64,000 bases of DNA from Hygrocybe punicea (GCA_963556145.1 OY744461.1:6582891-6646890), one strand, 5' to 3'. Positions 45,610-56,099 are shown, counted from the first letter of the stretch. Numbers and translations are program-made. The notes: a model not told the origin generated them from the letters alone.

Positions 45610-45848
45610 CTTCATTGGATTACTGCTCTCCAGATTTGTAGAAATATGTATGTAATATGATTAAATTGAATGATCAACATACCAATTTTTTAAACTGCTT
45701 CTTGTAAACAAGTTCCATATAATAAGTTCTGAAACAATCAGTCACTTATAATAAACATTAACATTTGTCACATTGAAGCAATACAGGTACTATGAACAAC
45801 ATCATGTCAATACAGTAGGATTGAAGTGCATTGAGGATACAGTGGCAC

Positions 45849-46087
45849 TGTAGAGATTGATATCTCTCTGTGTGCGTATTCTCTTATTTTCTATTGTTAC
45901 AGTTCTTATCTTCTTTACAATTTCACTTCACCATTTCTTTACCACATTCCATTTATAGATACTATACAGTACCTATATAGTGGCTTGTGTACATAGTTAC
46001 AAACAAGAAGAGTTTTTGGGTTTTTACCCCAGTGACAACGATCTCGCACACCCCGAATCCGCGCCTACCCAGGCAGCGTTCACCACA
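45849..46087 (+). repeat. 5' LTR of element A
   Basis: 239 bp, TG…CA, identical on reading to the 3' copy. Contains CTATATAG (45973) and, near its end, a GC-rich stretch. Confidence 0.8.
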
Positions 46088-46264
46088 TCTGGAGCCCACC
46101 GCGAGGAGTGTCAAGCTCACTTCACCTTTCCCTCTTTGCCTTTGCCATTTTTGGCATTTTACACCTCTTTCTGGCAGCAACAGCGCCCCATAGCCAACAG
46201 TGCGCCATATTCGGCAGCATTTCAAGCTTCTCCAGTGGCTCAGCAACTCTCAGGCCCATTTCCG

Positions 46265-48145
46265 ATGTTTTCAACACCTCCGTATGGTTATTTCGTACCT
46301 GTTGCGCCTCCTGGGCCGCAGAACTCGGCCTTTTGGCCTTTTTGTCACGCCGTCACAGCCACGTCACACGGTCTTCAATATGCCCCCCCCTTCGCTTTTC
46401 CCATTTATTTCACTAGTTCCCCCACCCACACTCATCTCAACACATCCAACGGACTCGGAAGACGACCCCCCACAGATCCCGCTCGAAAAACCGCGCCCGG
46501 AAAGCCCCAGAACGGCCGCAACGAACCCGTCCAACATGGAGCGCGCCTCGCGCATCAAACGAGTAACAGAGACCCGGTAGTCGAAGGAAAGCGCGCGCAT
46601 TGCAACGGCTGTTGCATGTGCAGTCCCAGGTACGCCCCTCCTCGCCGTTTCCGCGGTTGCCGTGCAGGTAAACGCGTCCGCGCGCGCAAGTCCAACGTGA
46701 ATACGCATATTGACGCATCCTCACTCGTTTCCGCCTCGTTTCCGCCCCCGTCTTTGCGTACGCCCTCGCAATCGTCCCCAGGGGTGTTCCAACACACGCC
46801 GCCATCGTCTGCGCCCGCGCCGTCCCCGGAAAAATGCGTCCGCGCGCGCCAACGCAACGTTAACACGCGTATCGACGTGTCCCCCCTAGTTTCCGGCTCA
46901 AATGGCCCCCCGTTTGCACCCACGGACACGCTGTCGTCCCCGGAGGCGAACCGTGATGCGCCCCTACCGTTGGTGCCCTCGCCAGCCTCAGGACGACCCG
47001 CCCACGTGCCCCAACGCGTCGAAAACACGCGTATCGACACCACCACCTCCGTTACGCCCTCGTTTCGCCCACCGTCACCGTCTACGCCCTCGCCGTCGTC
47101 CCAAGAGGCCAGCCGTGACATGCCCCCACCGTTTGAGCCCGCGTCGTCCCCAGGAATCCGCGCTAGCGCCCCGCAGACGCCGTTTTCAACATCGGCCCCC
47201 GTTTCTGCCTCCGTTTCACCCCCGTTTCGCCCCGCGTTCGCGTCCACGGCCTCGACGTCGTCCCTAGAGGCGAACCGTTACACGCCCCCGCCGTCTGTCC
47301 CCGCGCCGTCTCCAGAAAACCGTGCCGACACTCAACGGACGCCATTTTTGACCTGTCCCAGCGTATCCGCCCTCGTTTCACCCTTGTGTCGCCTGCCATC
47401 CACGTCTCCGCCCTCGCCGTCGTCCCCAGAGGCCATCCGTGACACGCCCCCACCGTCTGAGCCCCCGCCGTCCCCAGAAACCCGCGCCAGCCCCAAACAT
47501 ACCTTGTTTTTGACCAATTCCGCCACATCCGCCCCCGTTCCGCTCTCGTTTCGACCCCCGGCAGCCGCGTACCACCGCCAGGACCCCCATATCGCCCTCC
47601 GTGACGCCGTACAAGCCGCCCCCGCTGCGTTCGAGCCCGCAACGCCGTCCCACATCGCCCCACCATTGGCCCCTGCGTTCCATCATCCAGGACCAACGCC
47701 AGACCCACGGACCAGCCCCTACGCCCACGTTCACGTCCCAGCGCCTCTGTACGGCCCCCTCCCGTCCCAAACAAGTCCGCCCCTGTCCTTCTTCGATGCC
47801 CCCAACACACCACGTCACCCGCTACCCCAGTCAACCCTGCATGCCCACGATCCACCCCACGGAGCCTCGCAGGCCCATTCAGTAGCCCATACCATGACCC
47901 TGCGCTCAACCCCGTCCTGCTATGCCCATGCACTGCCGCTCCATGACTTTGTACCCACTACACCCTTGTCGGGCACACTACCAACGTCCACGTTTGCCAC
48001 TGACGACATACCTGCTGCGACATTGCTTGCGCTCGAGTCAGCATTGTTATCCCTTAAGGCCCTCAAGGTTCTGGAGCAAAAGTTGGTAAAGTTGGTGGAT
48101 CGGTTGGAGAAGTTGGAAGACTTTGTGTTGGAAGATTCGTGTTGA
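46265..48145 (+). CDS. Pro/Ser-rich repeat protein of LTR element A (626 aa from first ATG)
   Basis: Long GC-rich frame; it is open upstream into the 5' LTR, but the first in-frame ATG is 46265. The N-terminal part is hydrophobic/aromatic and ends in a Cys/Arg-rich patch ('CNGCCMCSPRYAPPRRFRG'). Next come about six diverged ~54-residue repeats (~46675-47560) of the type 'VNTRIDxSxLVSxSFxPP' plus 'SSPEANRDTPPP' and 'APSPE'. A His/Pro-rich linker follows, then a short Leu/Lys coiled-coil end ('LLALESALLSLKALKVLEQK', 'LVKLVDRLEKLEDFV'). It occupies the gag position but shows no CCHC knuckle or other gag signature. Codon GC is far above the neighbouring DNA. Function unknown; a gag-like or accessory structural protein is a guess. 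Confidence 0.6.
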   Translation: MFSTPPYGYFVPVAPPGPQNSAFWPFCHAVTATSHGLQYAPPFAFPIYFTSSPTHTHLNTSNGLGRRPPTDPARKTAPGKPQNGRNEPVQHGARLAHQTSNRDPVVEGKRAHCNGCCMCSPRYAPPRRFRGCRAGKRVRARKSNVNTHIDASSLVSASFPPPSLRTPSQSSPGVFQHTPPSSAPAPSPEKCVRARQRNVNTRIDVSPLVSGSNGPPFAPTDTLSSPEANRDAPLPLVPSPASGRPAHVPQRVENTRIDTTTSVTPSFRPPSPSTPSPSSQEASRDMPPPFEPASSPGIRASAPQTPFSTSAPVSASVSPPFRPAFASTASTSSLEANRYTPPPSVPAPSPENRADTQRTPFLTCPSVSALVSPLCRLPSTSPPSPSSPEAIRDTPPPSEPPPSPETRASPKHTLFLTNSATSAPVPLSFRPPAAAYHRQDPHIALRDAVQAAPAAFEPATPSHIAPPLAPAFHHPGPTPDPRTSPYAHVHVPAPLYGPLPSQTSPPLSFFDAPNTPRHPLPQSTLHAHDPPHGASQAHSVAHTMTLRSTPSCYAHALPLHDFVPTTPLSGTLPTSTFATDDIPAATLLALESALLSLKALKVLEQKLVKLVDRLEKLEDFVLEDSC

Positions 48146-48290
48146 GTTGATTGGATTTTTGTTTTTGTTTTTGTTTTGTTTGTTTTGTTTTCAGTATTGT
48201 CCCTTCCCTCCTCACTTTTTTTTCCACCTGTTCCTTCATTCCTTGCCTTGTGTGAGACTGAGGACAGTCTCTATTTGTGTCCCTAGTGGA

Positions 48291-48529
48291 TGTAGAGATT
48301 GATATCTCTCTGTGTGCGTATTCTCTTATTTTCTATTGTTACAGTTCTTATCTTCTTTACAATTTCACTTCACCATTTCTTTACCACATTCCATTTATAG
48401 ATACTATACAGTACCTATATAGTGGCTTGTGTACATAGTTACAAACAAGAAGAGTTTTTGGGTTTTTACCCCAGTGACAACGATCTCGCACACCCCGAAT
48501 CCGCGCCTACCCAGGCAGCGTTCACCACA
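48291..48529 (+). repeat. 3' LTR of element A
   Basis: 239 bp, identical on reading to the 5' LTR and followed by the GCAC target duplication. The sequence before it is pyrimidine- rather than purine-rich, so the polypurine tract is not obvious. Confidence 0.8.
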
Positions 48530-49494
48530 GCACAAAAGGATCATTGGTGCTAAACATATGCAGGGTGATGCAGAAAACATGCAATATGGGCAGTCAAAAA
48601 CATGCAAGTTCAAATCATATTGAACATCTCAGAACCATGCTCAAGAATATCTGATATTGGAAATATGGCCTGATGGAGCCAGAGGTCAAAATCAGAAATG
48701 ATCAATGGGTCATCAGGGACAGAAGTGTTGAGTAAATCAACCGAACCGAGAGTGACAGGCAAATCTGCATAATGAAAGCAGCTGTGAAAAGAGAGTGGTT
48801 GTGCAGGAATCTGAGATTGTCAGACAAGGCTTAACACATCATTAAAAGAAGTTCACCTTTCAATCTGCTGGAGCATCTAAGGGTCGGATATGTTCTTTGC
48901 TTAAACAACAGACCCAGTGAATCTGAATATACAGTCAGAATCTTATGGAATGGACAGAAAACATGCAAACCTCAAGTGGATGGGGGGACATTGCAAGAAA
49001 TCCCATACCACTCATCTCAGATAGAAATTGTTGGGCGCAGAATGCTGGTTCCATCTGAGCAGCTTGATGATTTTCCATTGTGATGAGATCATTGTAAATA
49101 TCAAAGTCAGGATGACCAGTGCCTTGGAGATAGCGTGTAAGATGTAGCATAAACCTTTCCTCCAGTGGCCATAGTCGAGCACTGTTATATGGCACATCTA
49201 GCTCAATTGGTTGTCAGTTGGTTGCAATAATGGAAAGAACTTCATCATCCGCCATTTCTGGAAACTGCACAAGTGCAATGACTTGGTCAGGATTTTTGAT
49301 ATGGTGAGTGTAAAGCTGAGACAACAGAAATCTTCCGGTGTGATGGCGAGTTCTGTTGTAGACCCGGAATGGAATCTACGAAAAGTGGTGATCAGCTAGA
49401 AAGTGATCAGAGGAATTTAGTTTCTTTTGGAGGTCTAGTCAATCCAACCTGAATCCAGGGATTCTGGACTCAGAGGGAGAGTATGGGAAAGGAC

Positions 49495-49925
49495 TATGAG
49501 CGGTGTAGACGATATGAAGAGTGGACTCAGAAATAGAACTAAAGTGTGGGTGTCGGTATTTTCTATATTGTTTGTAGTATAAATGTGCTACTTTTATACT
49601 ACTGAGAGGGATCCTGTGCTGTAGTAACTAAGTACTACGAGCGAAGGCTGTAAATGATAGGGGTGGAGTGGAGTGAAGGATAGGAAGAATGCTATGTACT
49701 GGGAGACAGGAAACGAAGATACATGATATATAACTAGAAACATACTGATTCCGGGTCGTTAGGGACATTGCAGTGTGTGTAGGAACGATTCCGGAGGTGG
49801 AATCCGGAGCAGAATCGATGGAAACAAGCGGAAACAAACGGAATCGACGATACGGTAATGGTAATGGATGAGAATGGAGTGGGATATGAAGAGGAAACGG
49901 ATCCACACGATCTGGAGCCTCTACA
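49495..49925. other. Purine-rich insertion-like segment, possible solo LTR
   Basis: GA-rich on the + strand, with TTTGTAGTATAAATG at ~49569 and repeated GGAATC words. Sits between coding pieces of the HECT-related gene. No second copy was found in the window and no clear terminal dinucleotides, so the solo-LTR idea is tentative. Confidence 0.3.
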
Positions 49926-50526
49926 CTGGAACCTTCAAATGACTATAATTGTGGGCATTGGTTAGAGCATTTCTATTATGAACAAATAATTCACATACAG
50001 CAAGTAAATCGGACCCAGAATTAGATATATATATCTGAAGCCCATTTTGCAATGCGGTCACCTCTGACAATTCAAGTTTTCCAACAAGAAGATCATGGAA
50101 AAGGCATGTCCAGAGTCTTCATAACTGCAACATCATAGTCTGCCATGTCTCAGTACTACGGTTAATATTATGAGTGCTTCGGTCAACACGATGCAGGGTA
50201 AATATACCTCCATGTTAATTTGTGCTAAGAGAGAGAGATTTTGGGGAGTGGGAGGCACAGGAGAATCATCAGTTGGCCAGTCAGAGAAGTCTACTATTGT
50301 CAAAGGTGCGATTGTTGTCATGAAATCAATGTCAACAAGCACAGAGTCAGTTTCCATGACATTAGCCAGTAGAAAAGGAGAAATAGGGTCCAGGCGGATG
50401 CCATGGAATATTGCTAGCATGATGAGCATAGCATACCCCTTGATCTGAGTTTGACATAATGGTGATGTTTCTAAATGTTGGGCTAAGCTAAAATAGCCTT
50501 CCTGAAGTCCGGGACGCCAGTAGCGT

Positions 50527-50685
50527 TGAAGTGGTAGCAAGTGTCCAGTCACATGATGAGGTTCCCATGGTTCGTTGTAGATAGTTCCCTGTTTGGTAGC
50601 AGTTCCCAATCAAGTCTTCCTCACCAGCTCTTCTGTGAGACTCTCCAGCTAGCCCTCAGAGAGGTACCTCTGTACCTCTACAACA
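50527..50685 (+). repeat. 5' LTR of element B
   Basis: 159-bp repeat, about 95% identical to 52373-52531. Confidence 0.75.
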
Positions 50686-50710
50686 TGGTGATGAGAGCAG
50701 ATTTGAACCC
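50686..50710 (+). promoter_or_regulatory. Primer-binding site of element B
   Basis: Complementary to a tRNA 3' end: TGG (pairs CCA), 12 nt that would pair with discriminator, acceptor and T-stem, then ATTTGAACC (pairs the T-loop). A tRNA normally has 13 nt in that interval, so one base is missing or unpaired. Confidence 0.65.
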
Positions 50711-50717
50711 AGCTTCT

Positions 50718-50875
50718 GTCTTCAGCGATTTTCAGTGACTTTCAGCGATTTCCAGTGATTTTTCAGCACCCCAGCGATTTCTGAGTACCGAGCACAGAGC
50801 ACAGAGCACCACACACTGAGCAGTTTCCTGAGCATCAAGTGATTTTCCGAGTACCGAATGATTTTCCAAGCATCA
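50718..50875 (+). repeat. Short tandem repeats 'CAGTGATTTTC/CAGCGATTTC'
   Basis: Degenerate ~11-bp units (TTTCAGCGATTT, TTCCAGTGATTT, …) followed by GAGCACAGAGCACAGAGCAC units, directly behind the primer-binding site of element B. Confidence 0.6.
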
Positions 50876-51054
50876 AACATTTTCATTTTCTTGACCTACA
50901 CAATGACTATGAAAAAGAAACAAAAAGAACAAGTGGAGAAGGAAAAAACATGGCAGAAAACCAACACAAAAAACAAACCACAAATCACACCACCAATGGC
51001 CCACACAGACTACATGCAGCCCCAAACATGAATGGGCCCTGAAACCCACCACCA

Positions 51055-52086
51055 TTGCCATCCCACAATGCCAACCACCTCCAAACTGAACACAGACGCA
51101 AATGCCCAATGCCCATGGCTCTTGCCACCCCCAAGCCCAAACACCCTGGGGCAGAGCGCAGCTGTGAGCTCCCACCAAAATACCCTAACCCCAACACCAA
51201 AAATGGCTGTGAATGTGAATGCCCAGCCCATCGACCCAACCCCAATGCAAAACCAATCCCAGAACCCTGCCCTGCACCCATGCCACCCCAACCTACAGCC
51301 ATAACCCACCTCAACCTGAAAAACTCACATGAATGCGAGGGTTCAACTCCCACCGCCATACCCACTCCCAGCACTGTGAAACCAGCCTCAAAACCCTTCC
51401 AACATGAACGTCTCATGCCTACACTGTCTCGACCCACCATCCCCATCTACCCTGACCCAAAACCAAAACCCCAACACAAGCATCTTGCCCCCACACCGTA
51501 ACATACTTCCAACAACCACCAAACATGCTGCGATGGCCGAGTATGGCCTCTGCCATCCCAAATCATGGAGATCCTTGCAGGAGAGGACCAAAATGGGAGG
51601 GATGGTCCAAACATCGAAGGGCAGGATGAGAAAAAGCAACAACATGCGAGCACAGCAGAGAAGGCACATACTGAGGACACACCACACGACGAAGCATCCC
51701 GACCTGTGACTGCACATGAGGCAGACCCACCTATGCCCACAAAATGATATGCTGATGTGTCTATGCAAACAGAGCCCATGGAAACACCTCCATCAGCATA
51801 CCATGACAATATCCCTGCCCTGAAAACCCAAGCCAGCCCTGTGTTCAACATTCCCCATCAAAACTGTACCCGGCGCAACAACCACCCTACTCACATCCCC
51901 ATTTGGCATCCAAAGAGCATCCCTACCCTTACCTACCCCCAAACGCAAAATCCATTGTCCACACTTCATTACCGTCACCACTGCATCCACCCCAGCCCTC
52001 AAAGGCTCCCCCTGAGATACCCCATATATAAACCCCCACCTCATCATCAACCATACCCAATGCATTTCGACAACTCCCCATACTGA
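51055..52086 (+). CDS. Low-complexity Pro/His/Asn-rich frames of element B
   Basis: Successive open frames 51055-51501, 51565-51747 and 51757-52086 share a Pro/Asn/Thr/His-rich composition, with 'GEDQNGRDGPNIEGQDEK' in the middle and 'HQPYPMHFDNSPY' at the end. They look like one protein broken by a few frame changes or a stop (TGA 51745-51747). No conserved domain. As in element A, it fills the space where gag-pol would be. Possibly a decayed element-specific protein. Confidence 0.3.
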
Positions 52087-52372
52087 GTACAACCCTGCCA
52101 TCTTCCCACCATCTCTATGCAAAACTCATCAAAACTCCTGGCTTGTCCACAACATTTCTCTTACCTTTTCCCATCCCTCTGTTTCTTTCCCATCTTTTTC
52201 TGGACAAGTTCCCATTCCCTTTGATCCCAGTCTTGGACCACTTTTGCTAGACCCCAGTGGAGTAGACTAGTTCCTTTTTTGGTCCATTTCTCTCTTTCCT
52301 TCCTCTTTTTCTTTTTTTCTTTTTCAGGTCCTCGATAGCAATGAGGATGTCGCTATGAGGAAGGGGGGCACT

Positions 52373-52531
52373 TGGAGTGGTAGCGAGTGTCCAGTCACAT
52401 GATGAGGTTCCCACAGTTCGTTGTAGATAGTTCCCTGTTTGGTAGCAGTTCCCAATCAAGTCTTCCTTGCCAGCTCTTCTGTGAGACTCTCCAGCTAGCC
52501 CTCAGAAAGGTACCTCCATACCTCTCCAACA
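52373..52531 (+). repeat. 3' LTR of element B
   Basis: 159-bp partner of 50527-50685, preceded by the polypurine tract. Confidence 0.75.
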
Positions 52532-53599
52532 TTGATCATCAACGATGATGTTAATGAGCATCTCAAGGACAGCACAGATGACACCATCTCCAGTCGCATT
52601 GCCACTGAAACACAGAATATTAGATCAAATCACAACATATTAGTGGAACATACATATGAAATGCAGCATTATCTGTGAAAAGTCCAGTCAAAGTGGAGTG
52701 CACTGGAATCCTAATGTTGAGCTCTGTATGTCGTGCTACTGATATCACTTGATTTGAGTATTGAGCCACCACAATGGAGTTGATGTCAGGTGCTTTCAAG
52801 AAGATGTCATCTTCACAAGAGTCTGACACAATAAGACATTGAACAGCCAATTTCCAGGATGTAAACGAGAAGTATTTCGGAGGAGGCAAGTCAAGGAAAT
52901 CAGGGAGAGCAGTATTCATTTCTAAAATGGGTGATAACTCTCCAAAGAATAGAGGTACTTGCTCTGAGGATGGAGCGTGCAGTAAACCTTGAACCCTGAC
53001 TGAACCATCAAACAAGCCAGGCAAATCCACCATAGTTGTGGCTGGTATAGTCCCAGAACTGGTGGGAGGGTTGGCAAACGAGATGGCAGGAGTGATACTT
53101 GGTGTAACAAGTGCAGGATGCACTGCAGGAGTCAGAGAAATTCCGAGTCCTAAATTTATTTGGACTCGGTCTTAATGTGGAGCTCCATTTCGTCCAGCCA
53201 TCTATTCTCGCGGCAAATGCCGAGATTGGTTGTGTTTGCATGCTCACCCAAAAGTTTCTTAAGTCCCTCGTCTCGAGCTCATTCACAACTCCTCAATAGC
53301 GCGCCAAAGTGGACTGACGACCAAACGAGAACCAAATTTGCGGTTGGGTACTCCCAGGCAGCGGCCAGCCGCCCATGTATGTATATTTTTTATTTTTTAA
53401 TGTTTGATTCTACCTACTAAAACACCAGCTGCAGGTGAACGCGCAAAGCCGTACTACTAGTAAAAGACCACCAACACCACTATCTCCATCACCACGATCC
53501 CTGCTAACCTCGACAGCGATGGCCGCGAATGCAAACATCAACTCTATGGCCGACACGGCAACTTCAAACATCCCACCCACGCCGCCTCCAATGCGTGTG

Positions 53600-54235
53600 C
53601 ACTCAAATGAACGTGAATAATGGTGGGAATGACAAGACAGAACACGCAGCAGGGGGTGGTCCCTCCTGCTATATGGTATGTCTTTCCATGTCTATTGTCC
53701 TTTTCATTCTCATCGCTCAACACGCACAACATCAACAACTAGGAATGCGAAAATCAACACGCGGCCTCCGCTGTACTCAGACGGGCCCACAACACGCGCA
53801 AGACGCGAACAAACATGAATGCGGGGGGAATGCCAACGTCAACACGACAATTTGTGCAGTAGGGGTTGGTGCACCCACCCCCGCTACTATTTGGTGTGTC
53901 TTTTTTTACTATCTTGTATTCTTTTTTATTCGTATTTCCAAATGCGGCACGGTACTACCAATATCCCGCCCTACGCCAACACCACAGGCAGCTCCGGTAA
54001 CGGGACTATGCCCATTATCAGCGCTGCGGCAGCACTAGCTCCCATCACAACGCAGCAACGGCGCCAGCATCAGCACTGAGGCCAGCACCAGCTCCGTGCC
54101 ACCTTTCCGCGTAATGCGCATATGTGAACGAACGTGAATGGGGTGGAATAGTAGGGTTAACAAGACAGAACACCCAGCAGGGGTGGTGTGTCCCCCCGCT
54201 GCTATTTGGTATGTTTTTTTTTATTCTTGTTGATA
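53600..54235 (+). repeat. Three diverged tandem-type repeats, ~200-315 bp apart
   Basis: The block 'GAACGTGAAT…GGTGGAAT…AAGACAGAACAC-CAGCAGGGG-TGGT…CCCGCTGCTATTTGGTATGT' occurs at ~53609-53681, in a weaker form at ~53807-53900, and at ~54127-54215. Each is followed by TTTTTATTCTTGT-like T-rich sequence and then Gly/Ala/Pro-codon-rich DNA. No convincing protein. Confidence 0.5.
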
Positions 54236-54626
54236 AATGCGACACGGTGCTTCCAGCACCCACACCGGCATCAGCGACAGCACCTATGCCTACGACGGTG
54301 TGCCACACAGGCGGATTCGAGGAATGACTGGACCCTTCACTAGGGCCGATGACTGGTGTATTGGTGACTGCCCACCAGCGGGGTAGGAATCCTGTTTATG
54401 TTGAAGTCCCTGGTGTTTGGTAAGGTTCGTTGTAAACGGGTAAGGTGTAGGTACATGTTCGTGTAGAATAATATCCATGATACACGTACCTATTCGTTAA
54501 CGTCATCCTTTATGGTTATTGTCTCAATGGGAGCTTTAAAGTAACCTACCGCTGCAGGCGTATTCATAAACGGCTCAAAAATATACATATATTCGTGTGC
54601 GCGATACATCATTGTTCTACGTCCAT
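54236..54626. other. Gap, no gene seen
   Basis: Nothing supported between the repeat block and the stop of the next gene. Confidence 0.3.
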
Positions 54627-55575
54627 TCAATCGTGGTTGAGCCTTTTTGCCTTTGCGTCATCGTTGCCGTCATTATTATAACCAACTTTCCGCTTGAGCG
54701 TCGGCTTTCCCTGATTGTTTGGAACTGTCATGCGCTTCCTCAAGGCGTCCTGGTCAATCTGATGTTAAGTATGTATCTTCAACTGAACTTGTTTGTGAAC
54801 TAGTACCTGAGTGAAAGTGCTGTTGATCAATGCGATAGAATGAAGAACCGTCAACATTTTGAAATTTTGATCCTTGAGCGGCACACAGACAAAGGACATC
54901 TGGACTTCGACGATATCACCAAGACGGAAAATTTGAGGCTTGGCTGGTTCAAAGCTGTCGTAAATTGTCAGTCCAATTTGCAATGCGCCGTGCTGGTTCC
55001 ACTTTACCTTTTGTCCCCTTCTTCATTGATGTGGCATGTGTAATAAAGTACGTTATTTTCCTCGCCATGTACATAGCCAGACTTGGCCATATCAGCCAGG
55101 ATTCCATGGGGGTCGACCACCTCACTGAATGGGACGTGTTCCATCCCCGGTGCATCCCTCTTTGGCGTGAAATACCGGTTTGTGATATCGAGAGCCTGAT
55201 GTCCTGCATAGGTTGCCGCACTCCAGCTGTCTAGCTTTCCATCGGGAAATTGGCGATGAAATTGGGCATAAATGTCTTGCACTGCTTTCACGGCTTCGTC
55301 GAATGTGGTCGTTCCTGCGCCCGTGATAGAGACGCCCTGCCTAATGAACTTGTAGCGAGCTGGCTTGATACTTTCAGAAAGATTAGCATCGCCTTTCTGT
55401 CGTTGGGAACATCTACTCACGAAGGCTTTTCTAAAACGGGCGGTAGAGCAATTCCACACACAATGCCCTGTACGGTGTACACCTTCTCCTCCCTTGCCCT
55501 CTCGTTTACCCTGGCTGCATCTCCAGATGGGACAGATGGGGTGTCGATCAGTCGCCAGGTCGGGGGGTGTTCCAT
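54627..55575 (-). CDS. Uncharacterised conserved Agaricomycete protein, 262 aa
   Basis: Four phase-consistent exons: 55575-55421, 55370-55008, 54954-54807 and 54749-54627. Key segments: 'VYTVQGIVCGIALPPVLEKP', 'PARYKFIRQGVSITGAGTTT', 'FDEAVKAVQDIYAQFHRQFP', 'DITNRYFTPKRDAPGMEHVP', 'SEVVDPHGILADMAKSGYVH', 'PQIFRLGDIVEVQMSFVCVP', 'KMLTVLHSIALINSTFTQ'. The C-terminus is basic ('KPTLKRKVGYNN', '…KRLNHD'). I recognise the pattern 'VDPxGIL…' plus 'FRxGDIVExQxSFVxxP' as a protein repeated in many mushroom genomes, of unknown function. No signal peptide or membrane segment. The frame is intact in all four exons, so it is probably expressed. Confidence 0.6.
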
Positions 55576-56034
55576 GCTGACAATTTCTAGTCGACGATTC
55601 CAATCGGCGGGCTGTCAGTTGGTGCGTGAGCTGTACGTCACCACATGTTTTTGATCATAACGTACTTTTGTTGCATTGGCTAACTGACGGTTTTCTCCTT
55701 CACTTTGCTCAGATGCGAGTTTCTGTAACGCGGTACCTAGTTGAAGTGGTCCAGTGTTATCATTTGTTCCGCTATGCTGTACGATAATAAGCTACTTACT
55801 TGCACCTTGCAGGTCGTACGTTGGGTCCATCGTTTCGCTACGCAATTCTTCAATATCTTGTGGCCATGGGTTTTATTATTTTCTACATCTTATGATTCGC
55901 GGGAGGCGCTGATTTTCCTTCTTCCGGACCTCATGTTGTTGCACATGCCGCCATGGTTTACAGGGTCTAATTGCCTTCTCCAACGCTCTTGATACGATCC
56001 ACTCTGTCGGCCTAATCATCCTCGTCATTGCCGT

Positions 56035-56062
56035 CGCTTCCGTCTGTGCGTCCCGTCTGTGC
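56035..56062 (+). repeat. 13-bp direct duplication CGTCTGTGCGTCC
   Basis: CGTCTGTGCGTCC occurs twice in tandem, directly before the 131-bp repeat array. Confidence 0.6.
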
Positions 56063-56099
56063 GTCCCATGCACTCTCCCTCAAGCTGCTATTTAATTGT

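Larger units (their letters stand above)
45849..48529 (+). mobile_element. LTR retrotransposon-like element without pol (element A)
   Basis: Two 239-bp direct repeats, 45849-46087 and 48291-48529, appear identical on base-by-base reading. They start TGTAGAG… and end …CACCACA (TG…CA rule). They are flanked by a 4-bp direct repeat GCAC (45845-45848 and 48530-48533), as expected for LTR integration. A TATA-like CTATATAG lies at 45973. TGG two bases after the 5' LTR could begin a primer-binding site. The 2.2-kb interior encodes one long Pro/Ser-rich protein and no protease, reverse transcriptase, RNase H or integrase. Identical LTRs suggest a young insertion, mobilised in trans by an autonomous element. 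Confidence 0.8.
50527..52531 (+). mobile_element. LTR retrotransposon-like element without pol (element B)
   Basis: Direct repeats of equal length (159 bp), 50527-50685 and 52373-52531, start TGAAGTGG/TGGAGTGG and end …CAACA, with ~8 mismatches. Immediately after the 5' LTR, 50686-50710 starts TGGTGATGAG and ends ATTTGAACCC. This is the reverse complement of a tRNA 3' end (CCA, acceptor strand, T-loop GGTTCAAAT), hence a primer-binding site. A polypurine tract GAGGAAGGGGGG (52357-52368) precedes the 3' LTR. The interior has only Pro/His/Asn-rich low-complexity frames and no pol. No matching target duplication was found. It interrupts the HECT-related gene. Confidence 0.75.
48900..53290 (-). 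pseudogene. HECT-related Agaricomycete protein gene, split by insertions
   Basis: Minus-strand exon-like pieces from a family I associate with HECT-domain-like proteins of mushrooms. 53123-52620 has 'GLFDGSVRVQGLLHAPSSEQ', 'VPLFFGELSPILEMNTALPD' and 'WKLAVQCLIVSDSC'. 52610-52535 has '…MLINIIVDD'. 50525-50133 has 'YWRPGLQEGYFSLA', 'IRLDPISPFLLANVMETDS' and 'TIVDFSDWPTDD'. ~50120-50050 has 'LFHDLLVGKLELSEVTALQN'. ~49300-49215 has 'PDQVIALVQFPEMADDEVLS'. 49195-48935 has 'NSARLWPLEERFMLHLTRYL'. LTR element B (50527-52531) separates the second and third pieces, and a pur-rich 0.45-kb segment (~49495-49925) lies between the fourth and fifth. The element lies directly between pieces that read as neighbours, so the gene is disrupted. 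The HECT link is from memory and moderate; the conserved protein itself is clear. Confidence 0.5.

Noticed and set aside
46437..47933. Long minus-strand Gly/Arg/Asp-rich ORFs inside LTR element A (e.g. 47163-47933)
   Set aside because: Mirror of the Pro/Ser-rich plus-strand repeat protein; the plus frame is the longest, lies in the LTR sense direction and ends in a coiled coil.
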